Assembly (NCBI GenBank): GCA_002238645.1
Contig: MPMT01000024.1
Span: forward strand, 1-60,946
Length of the DNA: 60,946 nt
DNA from: Alphaproteobacteria bacterium bin52
GTDB lineage: Bacteria; Pseudomonadota; Alphaproteobacteria; Thalassobaculales; Thalassobaculaceae
Direction: 5' to 3'
A program made the translations under genes and the position numbers. Below, in pieces: positions 1 to 7,729 of the stretch (the stretch's first letter is position 1; each line of letters begins with the position of its first letter). Below the pieces are notes generated by a model. It was not told where the DNA came from. It searched no databases and saw nothing but the letters and a program-made list of their open reading frames with translations.

Positions 1-568
1 AGGTCCGCAAGACACCGGCGAGATGCGGACCGACCGGGACCAGCCGGCTCTTGTAGAACTTGGTGTCGCGCACCGTCAGCACGGCCTCGGCGAGGTCGAC
101 ATCCGCCACGGTCAGGCGGCACGCCTCTCCGCGGCGCAATCCGGTTCCGTACAGAAGCAGGATCAGCGTGCGGAACGTCTCGGCGTCGAGCTTGCGCGCG
201 TCGCGCCGGCACCCGTCGATGACGCCGAAGATTCGCTTCAACTCGTCATGGGAATAGATGTAGGGCGGCGCTGACCGGGGCCGCGGCGGTTCGTTGCCCG
301 GCAACGGCGAGCACGACGCATATCGTCGGCTGATTGCGTAGCGGTAAAACCCCGCGAGGGCGCCGTAGCGAGTGGCACGGGAGCGGGTCAACGGTCCGTT
401 GCCGGCGAGGAACGCCCTCACCTGGGCCTCGGTTACCGCATCGCACTCGGTGTCCAGGCGAAAGCCCTTGCAGAAGCTGTTGAGCAGGTAGACGCCGGAG
501 ACGAACTTCACGCCATGGCTCCGCTGCCATGCGATGTAGTGATCGATCGCGTCCCGCAGGGTAGTCAT
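1..568 (-). CDS. Tyrosine recombinase, C-terminus cut by window edge
   Basis: The minus strand reads open from an ATG at 568 to the window edge, giving about 189 residues. The N-terminal part (roughly residues 1-95) has the SAM-like core-binding character of phage integrases. The catalytic domain begins near residue 110 and shows the arginine motif LYGTGLRRGEACRL and then the lysine-containing beta-hairpin (VRDTKFYKSRLVPV). The HxxR and tyrosine motifs would lie outside the window. Its ATG overlaps the TGA of the upstream recombinase (ATGA, 565-568), so the two genes are translationally coupled. Tandem overlapping tyrosine recombinases are typical of recombinase-in-trio (RIT) elements, and this would be the second of the three. 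The third gene is not in view, so the RIT assignment is an inference. Confidence 0.85.
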   Translation of the reverse strand, partial: MTTLRDAIDHYIAWQRSHGVKFVSGVYLLNSFCKGFRLDTECDAVTEAQVRAFLAGNGPLTRSRATRYGALAGFYRYAISRRYASCSPLPGNEPPRPRSAPPYIYSHDELKRIFGVIDGCRRDARKLDAETFRTLILLLYGTGLRRGEACRLTVADVDLAEAVLTVRDTKFYKSRLVPVGPHLAGVLRT

Positions 569-1818
569 GCCAGACCCTCCAGATCGAAGTCGGCGACGAC
601 CTCGCGCAGGGCCTCAAGACGGACCTTTGCATAGACCGAGGTAGACGCGATGCGGCGATGCCCGAGGTAGTCGCCGACGGTCTTCATCGGCAGGCCGTGG
701 TCGAGGAGATGCTGGGCGGTGGCGTGCCTGAGCACATGCGCGCCGCGGCGCCTTGCCTTGAGACCAAGACGATCCAACCGCCGACCAACGATCTCGGAGA
801 GGGCACTGGTGCGTAACGGCCGGGTCGGAGCGCGGAGGGTCAGGAACAGGGAGCGTTCAGGCCAGCGGGGGCGGATATCGACGAGGTAGCGCAGGATCGC
901 CTGCCCGACGCCGTGGGACAGCGGATACAGATCGGTTCGTCCCAGCTTGCTCCGGCGAACGCGTATCGCTTCCTGTTCCCAGTCGAGGTCGTCCAGCTGC
1001 AGGCCGCACACCTCTCCGGCCCGCAAGCCATATCCGATGAGAAGCATCAGGATCGCGCGATCCCGCTTGTCGACCGGTCGCTCTCCCTCGGTGCTGGCCA
1101 GCAGGCGCCGGACATCATCGCGGGGCAATCCCATCGGGATCGTGTCGTCCCTGTAGACCCTCGAAGGAATGACACCTTCGGCCAGGCCAGACCTGCAAAA
1201 GCCCCGATCTTCGCTGAAGAAAAGGAAGGCCCGTACATAGCGCGCGTAGTTGTTGATCGTCGCCCGCTTGCACGATCCGCTGGCCATCTTCGCGGCGAGG
1301 AACTCGTCGACATCGACCATCTCGGCCGCTGTCAGCGGGACATTCCGCACCGCCAGTCTGTTCAGGAAATCGGCAACCGCCTGACACCGGCCGAGGATCG
1401 TTCCTTCCGACAAGCCTCGCTCGTCGCGCATCCAGGCGGTGAACGCTCCAATCTCGACAGCGTAGGGGTGGCGAGCTTCGGCGGGTTCCTCGACACGGTC
1501 CAGAAAACGCAGCCATCGAACAGCGTATCCGAGGAACTCGCTTGACGCCCTCGGCCGGGTCCGCTGGCCGCCGGAATGTTCCTCGCGACCAAACCGCGCC
1601 TCGGCGACGGCGGTGAGTTGGGGCAACGTCACCGTTTCGCCTTCCTGCAAGCCGAGGAGACGAACCAGGCTCAGCTGACAGTAAGCAATCCTGTAGAGCG
1701 TGTAGGGGGCGGCGCCGCCGTCGGCCACATGGACCAGATACCTGAGCCGATCCTTGTAAAGCGGCGCCGACCGATACTTCTCAATCGTGTGCGGTCGCTC
1801 GAACAACTTCTCGAACAT
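565..1818 (-). CDS. Tyrosine recombinase (first gene of RIT-like element)
   Basis: This 417-residue site-specific recombinase would cut and rejoin DNA through a 3'-phosphotyrosyl intermediate. An N-terminal core-binding domain is followed by a catalytic domain with the full set of motifs: Arg in IGYGLRAGEVCGL, a basic hairpin around RRSKLGRTDLYPL, HVLRHATAQHLL (HxxR), and YLGHRRIASTSVYAKV with the His and the nucleophilic Tyr. The start at 1818 is preceded by AAGGAGG at ideal spacing. It overlaps the next recombinase by 4 bp. A 13-bp inverted repeat lies about 140 bp upstream, where a glutathione S-transferase sequence resumes, which suggests an element end. Nothing looks broken. It is longer than XerC (about 300 residues) and closer in size to transposon-type recombinases. 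Confidence 0.92.
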   Translation of the reverse strand: MFEKLFERPHTIEKYRSAPLYKDRLRYLVHVADGGAAPYTLYRIAYCQLSLVRLLGLQEGETVTLPQLTAVAEARFGREEHSGGQRTRPRASSEFLGYAVRWLRFLDRVEEPAEARHPYAVEIGAFTAWMRDERGLSEGTILGRCQAVADFLNRLAVRNVPLTAAEMVDVDEFLAAKMASGSCKRATINNYARYVRAFLFFSEDRGFCRSGLAEGVIPSRVYRDDTIPMGLPRDDVRRLLASTEGERPVDKRDRAILMLLIGYGLRAGEVCGLQLDDLDWEQEAIRVRRSKLGRTDLYPLSHGVGQAILRYLVDIRPRWPERSLFLTLRAPTRPLRTSALSEIVGRRLDRLGLKARRRGAHVLRHATAQHLLDHGLPMKTVGDYLGHRRIASTSVYAKVRLEALREVVADFDLEGLA

Positions 1819-1957
1819 GGTCGTGCCTCCTTGAGCGGGAAAGCACGATCATCCAACGGGAACCTGTGTCCCGGAATATGTTGCGGCTACGTGGCGCAAT
1901 CCCTTGCTGGGAGCGGGGTAGCGGGTTCACCGAAACATAGCGGCGACCGCGACATAA

Positions 1958-1989
1958 GCAGTGATGTGTTATGTAGAACATATCACTGC
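1958..1989. repeat. 13-6-13 inverted repeat, candidate recombinase crossover site
   Basis: The arms GCAGTGATGTGTT (1958-1970) and AACATATCACTGC (1977-1989) are inverted repeats with 12 of 13 matches, separated by the 6-bp spacer ATGTAG. This is the geometry of a tyrosine recombinase core site: two enzyme-binding arms flanking a 6-8 bp crossover region. It sits between the recombinase genes and the point where GST homology begins. The role as attachment or crossover site is inferred. Confidence 0.6.
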
Positions 1990-2301
1990 GACTTCGAGGC
2001 CCGTCGGCACTGGCAGATCGTCGAGGATCGTCTGGCGGGCCGCCCGTACATGCTGGGCGAGCATTACTCAATCGTGGACATGGCCGTCTGGGGCTGGGGG
2101 TCGCGGCTGGCCTACATGCTGGGGGATGACCGGATCATGGAGATCTACCCGAGCGTGGACAGGCTGCTTCGCGAGATTGACGCCCGCCCGGCAACGGAAC
2201 GGGCGCAGGCCCTGGCAGCGTCCCACCCCTTCAAGGCGGTGTTCGACGAGGAGGCGATGCGCGCCCTCTTTCCCCAGATCTTCGCGCCCGACCCGGACTG
2301 A
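1990..2301 (+). pseudogene. Glutathione S-transferase, C-terminal fragment
   Basis: The plus frame ending at TGA 2299-2301 encodes about 103 residues of the all-helical GST C-terminal domain. Recognisable stretches are HWQIVEDRLAGRPYMLGEHY and SIVDMAVWGWG, the latter the conserved N-capping/hydrophobic-staple region. The thioredoxin-like N-terminal domain, which carries the glutathione site, is missing. Homology stops abruptly at the inverted repeat beside the recombinase genes, so the gene was probably cut by insertion of that element. The 5' part would be expected beyond the other end of the element, outside the window. An open frame continues further upstream, but those residues are antisense to the recombinase. 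A functional product is unlikely. Confidence 0.75.
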
Positions 2302-2530
2302 TCCATGTCCGGACCTGTTCCGGCCCACGCCTGCCGCTCGCCTGCGCTTCGCCCGCCGCCTCACGACGACCGACAGATGGTTCGCGGAGGAAGTGGTGGT
2401 TACCTTACTCTTCCTGCCGGGACTTTCGCCCGGCGACATTCCGCCAGCTAGCCTGGCGCACCAACCATCGATATAGACCCCTGCTATAACCCGACCCACA
2501 CCAACCGAAATCCGCAAGAGGACTGTCCGG

Positions 2531-3529
2531 ATGGAAAATGCCGAAACCATCGTGTTTCTCTACAGCGCGTCCCACGTTCCGGACCTTGTCCGCGACGCGG
2601 CGATGAAGCAGGTTCCGTCCGGGTTCCGGCTCGAACTGTGCGAATCCGCCACCGATGCCGGCACCCGCCGTGACCGGGTCGCCGAGGCGGACTATCTGAT
2701 GCTCTACGGGGTCGGTTTCGATGATGTCGATGTGGCGGACCGGGTGCGACTGCTGCAGATCCTGAGCGCCGGATACGACCGGCTGGATGTTCCGGCACTG
2801 ACCGCGAAGGGCATTCCGCTCGCTACCAACGGCGGTGCCAACGCACCGACAGTCGCCGAGCACACGCTGATGCTGATGCTCGCCGTCTATCGCAAGCTGC
2901 CGCTGCATCATGGCGAACTGGTCGGCGGAAACTGGTTGGGACACCGCGAGGCGCTGCGCATGTTCGAGCTGCGCGGCAAGCGGGTCGGTATCGTCGGTTT
3001 CGGCAAGATCGGCCGTGAGGTCGCGCGCATGGCTCGCGGCTTCCTCGCCGAACCGGTCTATGTCGACGTGATGGCAGCGGACCCCGACGTCGAACGGGAA
3101 CTCGGTGCGCGCCGTGTCGAGCTTGACGAGCTGCTGGCGACCAGCGACATCGTCACCCTGCACACGCCACTGACGGAGGGTTCGCGCGGACTGATCAACG
3201 CCGCGACGTTCAGGGCAATGAAGTCGTCGTCGGTCCTGATCAACACCTCGCGCGGCGAGATCGTGGTCGAGGACGACCTCGTGGAGGCGCTGCGGTCGGG
3301 CGAGATCGCCGGTGCCGGTCTCGACGTGTTCCAGACGGAACCTCTCGGAGCCAGCCCGCTTGCCGCCATGGACACCGTGGTGATGACGCCGCACACGGCG
3401 GGGACCACCATCGACACCTGGTGGCGGCGCCTCGATTTCGCCTTCGGTAACATCCGCAGAGTGTCCACGGGAGAGGCGCCCGGATTCGTGGTGAATCCGG
3501 ACTACGCGTCGTCCTCCGGGCAATCCTGA
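2531..3529 (+). CDS. D-isomer-specific 2-hydroxyacid dehydrogenase
   Basis: This 332-residue NAD(P)-dependent cytosolic enzyme would reduce a 2-keto acid to a D-2-hydroxy acid or do the reverse. The Rossmann glycine motif GFGKIG spans residues 156-161. The catalytic triad of the family is visible: Arg241 in NTSRGEIV, Glu270 in DVFQTEP and His288 in MTPHTAG. Length matches the family (310-340). The spacing between Arg and Glu and the NGGANAPTVAEH stretch place it with the phosphoglycerate/glyoxylate/hydroxypyruvate reductase group, but the substrate cannot be read from sequence. It stands alone, tail to tail with the soxR-like gene. The 230 bp upstream contain no other gene that I recognise. 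Confidence 0.9.
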   Translation: MENAETIVFLYSASHVPDLVRDAAMKQVPSGFRLELCESATDAGTRRDRVAEADYLMLYGVGFDDVDVADRVRLLQILSAGYDRLDVPALTAKGIPLATNGGANAPTVAEHTLMLMLAVYRKLPLHHGELVGGNWLGHREALRMFELRGKRVGIVGFGKIGREVARMARGFLAEPVYVDVMAADPDVERELGARRVELDELLATSDIVTLHTPLTEGSRGLINAATFRAMKSSSVLINTSRGEIVVEDDLVEALRSGEIAGAGLDVFQTEPLGASPLAAMDTVVMTPHTAGTTIDTWWRRLDFAFGNIRRVSTGEAPGFVVNPDYASSSGQS

Positions 3530-3548
3530 GAGCGCCGGATCCGCGGGA

Positions 3549-3914
3549 TCAGGGCTCGGAGCAGAACAGCTCGTAGAGCACCTCGATCACCTGGCGCGGC
3601 CGGTCATCGGTCAGGCTGTAGTAGACCGTCTTGCCGGCACGCCGCGGTGTGACCAGTCCCTCCAGGCGCAGGCGGGAGAGCTGCTGTGAGACAGCGGTTT
3701 GCCGGATCGCCAGCAACTGCTCGAGCTCGGTGACGGATTTTTCACCCGATGCGAGGTGGCACAGGATCATCAGGCGGCCCTCGTGGCTGATCGCCTTGAG
3801 GAACTGCGACGCCTTGCGGGCGCTCCGGCGCATCGCTTCGCGATCCTCGGACGACATGGCACCGTCCGGGACGGGAAGCCCGCCCGGCGAATCATGTCCC
3901 GTGGTGCTGTTCAC
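3549..3914 (-). CDS. soxR: ArsR-family persulfide-sensing repressor (SoxR/SqrR/BigR type)
   Basis: The core is a 102-residue winged-helix protein counted from the ATG at 3857. A GTG at 3914 gives 121 residues and is used here because it has a purine-rich upstream stretch. An ATG at 3992 also exists but lies inside an IS630 remnant, so it is unlikely to be original. Counting from the 3857 ATG, Cys33 (in MILCHL) and Cys99 (in LFCSEP) are 66 residues apart. That is the same spacing as Cys41/Cys107 of SqrR, which form the tetrasulfide switch. The recognition helix is QTAVSQQLSRLRLEGLV. Family knowledge: these repressors leave DNA when (per)sulfidated and induce sulfur oxidation genes. The neighbouring sox cluster and a palindrome over the soxX promoter (6679-6708) support this role. 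Confidence 0.88.
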   Translation of the reverse strand: MNSTTGHDSPGGLPVPDGAMSSEDREAMRRSARKASQFLKAISHEGRLMILCHLASGEKSVTELEQLLAIRQTAVSQQLSRLRLEGLVTPRRAGKTVYYSLTDDRPRQVIEVLYELFCSEP

Positions 3915-3990
3915 GTTCCTGCCTGGTGCCTCCCTGGTGTCCCGAACGCAGGGTTCGGATTGATGAGAGGGGAGCGTCCTTTCGCGAGAC

Positions 3991-4724
3991 ATGGTGATGC
4001 GGCCGTCGGTGGAGATCAAGTTGACTGTGGAGGAGCACAGCGAGCCCGGGCACCTGGCGCGGCGGCGCACGGTCCGGCGTGGCCGGTCGTATCGGACGCA
4101 GGTCGCGATACCCGCGACCGGGGGCCTGACCAACCCGCAGATCGACAACGCGCCTGACGTGACCGACCGGACTGTCGGGAAGGGGCGCAGCCGGTTCGCC
4201 GAACACCGTCCTGGCGGGCCTGGCGGCGAGCCGCGCTCTCCGGGCGTTCACGGCGCAACGACCATGATGCCGTGGCCGGGCTGGCGCGCAGGATGGCGGA
4301 GGAGACGCCTCGTGGCGCGACTCGCTGGAGCTCGTGCTCGCTGTTGCACGCGGGAGTGTATGGCGCCGTCGACGATCAGCCGCACCGCAGCGAGGCCTTC
4401 AGGCTCTCGGTGGACCCGTCCTTTGTGGACAGGACATGCGACTTCGACGGACTGTGCGTGGAACCACCGCAGTGCGCCATGGTCCCTCGCGTGGACGGGA
4501 AGTCGCAGGTTCGGCCCCCGGATCGTATCCGGCCGCCGTGGCCCGGCCGGGTCGGGCGCTTCTTCGCCGAGCTGATGGACAAACGGGTCCGGCGCGGCGT
4601 TCATCGATCAACCGGCGAACCCGAGCGTGCAATCACCGATTGCATCGAGACCCCGGATCGGCGGCACGGTACGGCCGATGAGATCCTCACATCCATCAGA
4701 CGCTCATGCCCCGGGGCCCCTTGA
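3991..4724 (+). pseudogene. IS630-family transposase remnant
   Basis: A decayed transposase is spread over two frames. The first (from 3991) carries the N-terminal HTH part, with segments such as IKLTVEEHSE, GLTNPQIDNAPDVTDRTVGK and SRFAEHRPGG. The second (from about 4272) resumes with EETPRGATRWSS, QPHRSEAFRLSVDPSFV and VDGKSQVRPPDR, then jumps to FFAELMDKRVRRGVHRST and ADEILTSIRRSC, the family's C-terminus. The central catalytic part between the VDxKSQ aspartate region and the C-terminus is deleted. The aspartate motif itself is altered (VDGKSQ rather than VDEKSQ). The remnant sits between soxR and soxS, which form one operon in Paracoccus, so it may have uncoupled them. It also overlaps the extreme 5' alternative start of soxR. 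A perfect 14-bp palindrome (4760-4773) follows its end. Confidence 0.8.
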
Positions 4725-4780
4725 GACCGCTGCCGCAACCACTTCACGACGCCACGAAACTCGCGATCGCGAGACAGGTC

Positions 4781-5155
4781 TCACCTGGTTGTCCCGGTTC
4801 CGGACAGGTCGATGTCGGCCCGGGCCAGCAGCGTGCCGAGCAGCCCCCAGAAGAAGTCTTCGCCGGGATAGCCCTCGATGCGCCCGACCTCCGAGCCGTC
4901 ACGAACCAGCACGAAGGTCGGTGTGTAGAGGATGCGGCTGGCCAGCCTCACGCCGGCGGGAGGGTCCCGGTGCACGTCAAAGCGCAGAAGCGGCGCTGCC
5001 CGGCCCTCGGGTGTCTTCGGATAGATCCCGGAAATCTCCCGGTCCCACCGCGCACACCACGGGCACCCCCGTTCCTCGGCCATGAGCAACATGGTCTGGG
5101 CGGGCGCCGGAACCGACCACAGCACGAGCAGCAGCAGTGGTGTCATCAACCGCAT
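4781..5155 (-). CDS. soxS: Periplasmic thioredoxin-like protein SoxS
   Basis: This 124-residue secreted thioredoxin-fold protein has an N-terminal signal peptide (hydrophobic residues 4-15, cleavage near APAQ at 17-20). The redox motif is CPWC at 31-34, and a cis-Pro loop is seen in LYTPTFVLV. In Paracoccus, SoxS is a periplasmic thiol-disulfide protein that keeps the SoxY carrier active, and soxR-soxS are cotranscribed, divergent from soxVW. Here soxS is divergent from soxV (154 bp apart) but separated from soxR by an IS630 wreck. Length and motif match SoxS. The name depends on this context, since thioredoxin-like proteins are otherwise hard to distinguish. Confidence 0.85.
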   Translation of the reverse strand: MRLMTPLLLLVLWSVPAPAQTMLLMAEERGCPWCARWDREISGIYPKTPEGRAAPLLRFDVHRDPPAGVRLASRILYTPTFVLVRDGSEVGRIEGYPGEDFFWGLLGTLLARADIDLSGTGTTR

Positions 5156-5309
5156 GTGATCCTCGACCCGGGCCGGACTGAGATCGCAGCATACCGGGTT
5201 CGCGGCCGCGATGCAGGCGTAACGGCCCGCTGGCTTGCCGTGCAGCCGCCAACGGGACTATGCAGACAACAGCGCACTGGCAATTCACCGCGTGGATGGC
5301 GTCGGCACA

Positions 5310-6047
5310 ATGTTTGACGTGACACTGGTCGGGGCACTGCTTGCCGGATTGCTGTCGTTTCTCTCGCCGTGCGTCCTGCCGATCGTGCCCTTCTATCTGG
5401 GCTATCTTGCGGGTGCCGGGGCCAACCTGGTCACCGCCGGGGCCGAGATCACGTCGGCGGTCCGCCGCCGGTCCATCCTGGTCGCCGTGCTGTTCGCGCT
5501 CGGCGTGATCACCGTCTTCATGGGACTGGGTGCTGCGGCCACGACGTTCGGCCAGCTGGTCCGCGAGTACTTCGACGTACTGCGCTGGGCCGCGGCCGGC
5601 GTCATCATCGTCATGGGGCTGCATTTCCTGGGCGTGGTCCGGATCGGACTGCTGTACCGGCAGTTCAGCGCTGCCGGCGGCACCGGCAGGGTGAGCCTCC
5701 CCGGCGCCTACGTCATCGGGCTCGCCTTCGCATTCGGCTGGACGCCTTGCGTCGGGCCGGTGCTGGCTGCGATCCTGTTCATTGCCGCCGGCCAGGACAC
5801 GGCGTTCGAAGGAGCGGCACTGCTCTTCGTCTACGGAGCCGGAATGACGGCACCCTTCGTGCTTGCGGCCCTTTTCATCGGCCCGTTCATGCGCTGGATG
5901 GCGGGGTTCCGTCACCACCTGCCGGTGATCGAGAGGCTGACCGGGGGACTGCTCGTGCTGTTCGGTGTCCTGATCGCGACCGATACCGTCAACCTGATTG
6001 CGTTGTGGATGCTGGAAACCCTGCCGTGGTTCGCAACCATCGGCTGA
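5310..6047 (+). CDS. soxV: CcdA-family membrane electron transporter SoxV
   Basis: This is a 245-residue inner-membrane protein with about six hydrophobic segments. CcdA proteins carry reducing equivalents from cytoplasmic thioredoxin to periplasmic thiol proteins through a cysteine pair in the membrane. Both are present: Cys21 in FLSPCVLP and Cys147 in GWTPCVGP, each with the family prolines. The ATG at 5310 was chosen because the protein then begins directly with the first membrane helix. An upstream in-frame ATG at 5235 would add 25 unrelated residues. In sox clusters SoxV feeds electrons to SoxW and SoxS, and soxW follows 30 bp downstream, so the two are probably one operon. Confidence 0.93.
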   Translation: MFDVTLVGALLAGLLSFLSPCVLPIVPFYLGYLAGAGANLVTAGAEITSAVRRRSILVAVLFALGVITVFMGLGAAATTFGQLVREYFDVLRWAAAGVIIVMGLHFLGVVRIGLLYRQFSAAGGTGRVSLPGAYVIGLAFAFGWTPCVGPVLAAILFIAAGQDTAFEGAALLFVYGAGMTAPFVLAALFIGPFMRWMAGFRHHLPVIERLTGGLLVLFGVLIATDTVNLIALWMLETLPWFATIG

Positions 6048-6077
6048 CCGGGACCGGCCGGGAGAAGGGAGGAATCC

Positions 6078-6656
6078 ATGCTTCGCCTGAGTGTCATCCT
6101 GCTGGCACTGCTGTTCGGCTCTGCGGCCGTGGCCGAAGAACTCGGTGATGACGGCCTGCACAAGGCGCCCTGGATGCGCGATACCTTCAAGGATCTTGCC
6201 GAGGACCTCGCCGAAGCCTCCGGCGAGGGAAAGCGCCTGCTGCTGCTGTTCGAGCAGCGTGGCTGCGTCTACTGCACGCGGATGCACGAAGAGGTGTTCC
6301 CCGACCCCGACGTGACCAGGACCATCACCGACAGCTACTTCGTGGTGCAGCTTAACCTGTACGGCAATACCGAGGTGATCGATTTCGATGGCGAGACGCT
6401 GAGCGAGAAGGCAGTCGCGCGCAAGTGGGGCATCCTGTTCACGCCGAGCATGATGTTCATGCCGGAATCGGTCCCGCAGGGGCGGTCGGCGTCCGAGGCC
6501 GCGGTCGCGGTGATGCCCGGGGCCTTCGGCAGGGGGACGACGCTCGACCTGCTCACCTGGGTGGCGCAGAAGCGTTATCTGCTGGACACCGACGAGGACT
6601 TCCAGCGCTACCACGCGCGCCGCATCCGCGAACGCAATGACGTGTCCACCGATTGA
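6078..6656 (+). CDS. soxW: Periplasmic thioredoxin SoxW
   Basis: This 192-residue thioredoxin-fold protein has a signal peptide (residues 1-19, ending AAVAE). The redox motif is CVYC at residues 63-66, inside LFEQRGCVYCTRMHEEVF, followed by FTPSMMFM with the cis-Pro loop. It belongs to the SoxW/thioredoxin_2 group, which receives electrons from SoxV in the periplasm. An AGGGAGG ribosome-binding site precedes the ATG at 6078. After it comes the 125-bp intergenic region holding the sox palindrome and the soxX promoter, so soxVW and soxXYZ may be separate transcription units. Confidence 0.92.
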   Translation: MLRLSVILLALLFGSAAVAEELGDDGLHKAPWMRDTFKDLAEDLAEASGEGKRLLLLFEQRGCVYCTRMHEEVFPDPDVTRTITDSYFVVQLNLYGNTEVIDFDGETLSEKAVARKWGILFTPSMMFMPESVPQGRSASEAAVAVMPGAFGRGTTLDLLTWVAQKRYLLDTDEDFQRYHARRIRERNDVSTD

Positions 6657-6678
6657 TCCGGCCGGCCGGATCCCACAT

Positions 6679-6708
6679 ATGCAAATACTCATGTATGTGA
6701 ATTTGCAT
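6679..6708. promoter_or_regulatory. Palindromic operator, likely bound by SoxR
   Basis: The arms ATGCAAAT (6679-6686) and ATTTGCAT (6701-6708) form a perfect 8-bp inverted repeat in an AT-rich island within very GC-rich DNA. The centre (ACTCATGTATGTGA) is itself partly symmetric. The right arm covers the -35 element of the soxX promoter, as expected for a repressor site. Binding by the ArsR-type SoxR is an inference from position and family. Confidence 0.7.
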
Positions 6709-6730
6709 TGCGTCCGGCCTGCGCTATGAC
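6703..6730 (+). promoter_or_regulatory. Promoter of soxXYZABCDEF
   Basis: A sigma-70-like pair is present: -35 TTGCAT (6703-6708), a 16-bp spacer, and -10 TATGAC (6725-6730). Transcription would start near 6737, about 45 bp before soxX. The -35 lies inside the palindrome described above. Confidence 0.55.
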
Positions 6731-6781
6731 TACACGTGGAGTATGGGCGCAGGTGACGACACGGCGTTTCGGGGAGGGCTC

Positions 6782-7264
6782 ATGCGACCGGTGATCGGGC
6801 TGACGACAGGGCTCGTGCTGGGGCTTGTCCTGGTCACGGTGGTGGCGGCGGAGAGCGTCACGCCAGGTGCGGTGGTCTTCGTGGAAGGCGCGGTCGAGCG
6901 TTCCCTGAGCGGAAAGCCCGGTAACCCGGAGGCGGGCGCGCTGATCATGGACAAGGGGGCCGGGAACTGCATCGCGTGTCACCAGGTCACCGGGCTGGCG
7001 CACCTGCAGTGGCACGGCGAGATCGGGCCCTCGCTCGACGGCGTGGCCGAACGCTGGTCGGAAGCGGAGATCCGCGGCATCGTTGCCGATGCCAAGGTCA
7101 TGTTCGAGGGATCAATGATGCCGTCGTTCTACCGGACCGAGGATTTTATCCGCATCGGCGATGCGTTTACCGGCAAGCCACTCGAGGGCGAGGTGCAGCC
7201 GCTGCTGTCCGCGCAGCAGGTGGAAGATGTCGTCGCCTACCTGATGACGCTCAGGCAGGAGTGA
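6782..7264 (+). CDS. soxX: Monoheme cytochrome c subunit SoxX
   Basis: This 160-residue secreted cytochrome pairs with SoxA to form the SoxXA c-type heme enzyme, which couples thiosulfate to the cysteine of SoxY. Residues 1-23 form a signal peptide. The single heme motif CIACH is at 63-67 with axial His67, and SMMPSFY near 111-117 offers the distal Met. The ATG at 6782 is preferred over 6743 because GGGAGGG lies just upstream and the signal peptide then starts cleanly. It is the first gene of the main sox run; soxY begins 22 bp after its stop. Confidence 0.96.
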   Translation: MRPVIGLTTGLVLGLVLVTVVAAESVTPGAVVFVEGAVERSLSGKPGNPEAGALIMDKGAGNCIACHQVTGLAHLQWHGEIGPSLDGVAERWSEAEIRGIVADAKVMFEGSMMPSFYRTEDFIRIGDAFTGKPLEGEVQPLLSAQQVEDVVAYLMTLRQE

Positions 7265-7286
7265 CGCCAGGCAACGGGAGAGATCG

Positions 7287-7709
7287 ATGGAACTGACACG
7301 ACGAGACTTGCTTGTGCTCGGCTCGGGCGCCGTGGCGGCCGCCGGCACCGGCAGTCTGCCCGCCTTCGCGACGCCGACCGAGGATGCGATCGCGGCGCTG
7401 ACGGGAAACGTGGTGCCCGGTGAGGGGGTGATTGCCCTGAATGCCCCGGAGATCGCGGAGAACGGCAACACGGTGCCGATCAGCGTCAGCGCGCCCGGTG
7501 CGGCGCTGGTCGCGCTGTTTGCCGACGGCAACCCGGTTCCGGATGTCGCGGTCATCAGGTTCGGACCACTCAACCCGACCCGCACGGCGTCGACCCGGAT
7601 CAGGCTCGCCAGGACCCAGAACGTGATTGCGGTGGCGCAGATGGAGGACGGGTCGTTCCAGATGGCGCGGGCGGCGGTCAAGGTGACCATCGGCGGCTGC
7701 GGCGGCTGA
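7287..7709 (+). CDS. soxY: Sulfur carrier SoxY
   Basis: This 140-residue protein has a Tat-type signal (TRRDLLVLGSGAVAAAG) and an immunoglobulin-like domain. It ends in the diagnostic swinging arm VTIGGCGG, with Cys138 as the attachment point for sulfur intermediates. In the cycle SoxXA loads thiosulfate onto this cysteine, SoxB removes sulfate, and SoxCD oxidises the remaining sulfane. It works as a heterodimer with SoxZ, encoded 20 bp downstream. Length and C-terminus are canonical. Confidence 0.97.
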   Translation: MELTRRDLLVLGSGAVAAAGTGSLPAFATPTEDAIAALTGNVVPGEGVIALNAPEIAENGNTVPISVSAPGAALVALFADGNPVPDVAVIRFGPLNPTRTASTRIRLARTQNVIAVAQMEDGSFQMARAAVKVTIGGCGG

Positions 7710-7729
7710 GGCAACAGGGGGAAGACAGG

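Noticed and set aside
4760..4773. Perfect palindrome CTCGCGATCGCGAG as a regulatory operator
   Set aside because: It lies at the 3' side of soxS and next to IS630 debris, with no promoter near it; a CpG-rich palindrome of this size can arise by chance.
4977..6692. 571-residue minus-strand open frame over soxS, soxV and soxW
   Set aside because: Shares sequence with recognisable genes in other frames and has a repetitive Arg/Gln/Asp composition typical of shadows.
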